Below, in pieces: positions 63,980 to 64,000 of a stretch of 64,000 bases of DNA. Position 1 is the stretch's first letter; each line of letters starts with the position of its first letter. Source of the stretch: Pseudomonas chlororaphis (GTDB lineage: Bacteria; Pseudomonadota; Gammaproteobacteria; Pseudomonadales; Pseudomonadaceae); contig NZ_JSFK01000001.1 in assembly GCF_000783395.1 (NCBI RefSeq), positions 601,673-665,672 on the forward strand. The letters are read 5' to 3'. The notes under the pieces were generated by a model. The model did no database searches and was not told the origin of the DNA. It was given only the letters and a program-made list of their open reading frames with translations. The position numbers and the translations under genes were made by a program.

Positions 63980-64000
63980 GTCAGCACATTCAACATTCGT

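Overview
The window reads as a chromosomal stretch of a fluorescent Pseudomonas (P. fluorescens/koreensis-like). The basis is high-GC coding, an intact pca (protocatechuate) cluster with PcaR-type operators, an RND efflux operon with a TtgR/EmhR-type operator, a braC-G style branched-chain amino acid transporter, CcoM, and dense families of REP-like inverted repeats (notably the GTGGGAGCTGGCTTGCCAGC and GTAGGAGCTGCCG families). Species is an inference. No rRNA, tRNA, CRISPR array, prophage or insertion sequence was recognised.

Layout. 0.1-4.1 kb: serine hydrolase, OmpA-like lipoprotein with a Lys/Ala/Pro tail, pdxH, a small membrane protein and a glycine-zipper lipoprotein. 4.1-7.0 kb: a lower-GC weapon and addiction island holding an S-type pyocin with a colicin E3-type 16S rRNase domain, an ImmE3-like immunity gene, a small companion gene, and a zeta-type toxin with its upstream antitoxin. 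7.2-14.3 kb: nhaA, a PLP enzyme, an FAD protein, small secreted proteins, and a divergent SDR/LysR pair. 14.4-16.9 kb: a bufferin-type operon (bufA1-B-C plus DoxX) for a modified, probably copper-binding periplasmic peptide. 17.1-18.0 kb: an AT-rich cassette of an unknown small protein, an acyl carrier protein and a decayed ACP copy. 18.1-23.1 kb: the five-gene branched-chain amino acid ABC transporter. 24.1-26.3 kb: a large tubulin/FtsZ-superfamily protein. 26.5-31.8 kb: a beta-hydroxyacid dehydrogenase, an MHYT-GGDEF-EAL protein converging with and overlapping it, a cysteine-cluster protein and an MFS carrier. 31.9-38.4 kb: rapA, small genes, a free-standing ccoM behind an ANR box, a long inverted-repeat element, and a Pit-type phosphate transporter.

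39.6-53.1 kb: the protocatechuate branch of the beta-ketoadipate pathway. pcaR and pcaK are followed by pcaIJF-HG-T-BDC on one strand, then a methyltransferase and an OprD-type porin on the other. Together they encode uptake (porin, PcaK, PcaT), ring cleavage (PcaHG), cycloisomerisation (PcaB), decarboxylation (PcaC), lactone hydrolysis (PcaD), CoA transfer (PcaIJ) and thiolysis (PcaF), giving succinyl-CoA plus acetyl-CoA. PcaR-like boxes lie upstream of pcaR, pcaK and pcaI. The 16-bp box before pcaR recurs exactly upstream of the porin, which ties the porin to this regulon.

53.6-60.2 kb: a MexAB-OprM/EmhABC/TtgABC-type tripartite efflux operon with its divergent TetR repressor. 60.6-63.9 kb: an Old Yellow Enzyme, an MFS exporter, an ArsR-type regulator with ATCGCG-rich repeats upstream, and acpH (ACP phosphodiesterase). 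All names come from motif and family recognition by reading; no database search was run.
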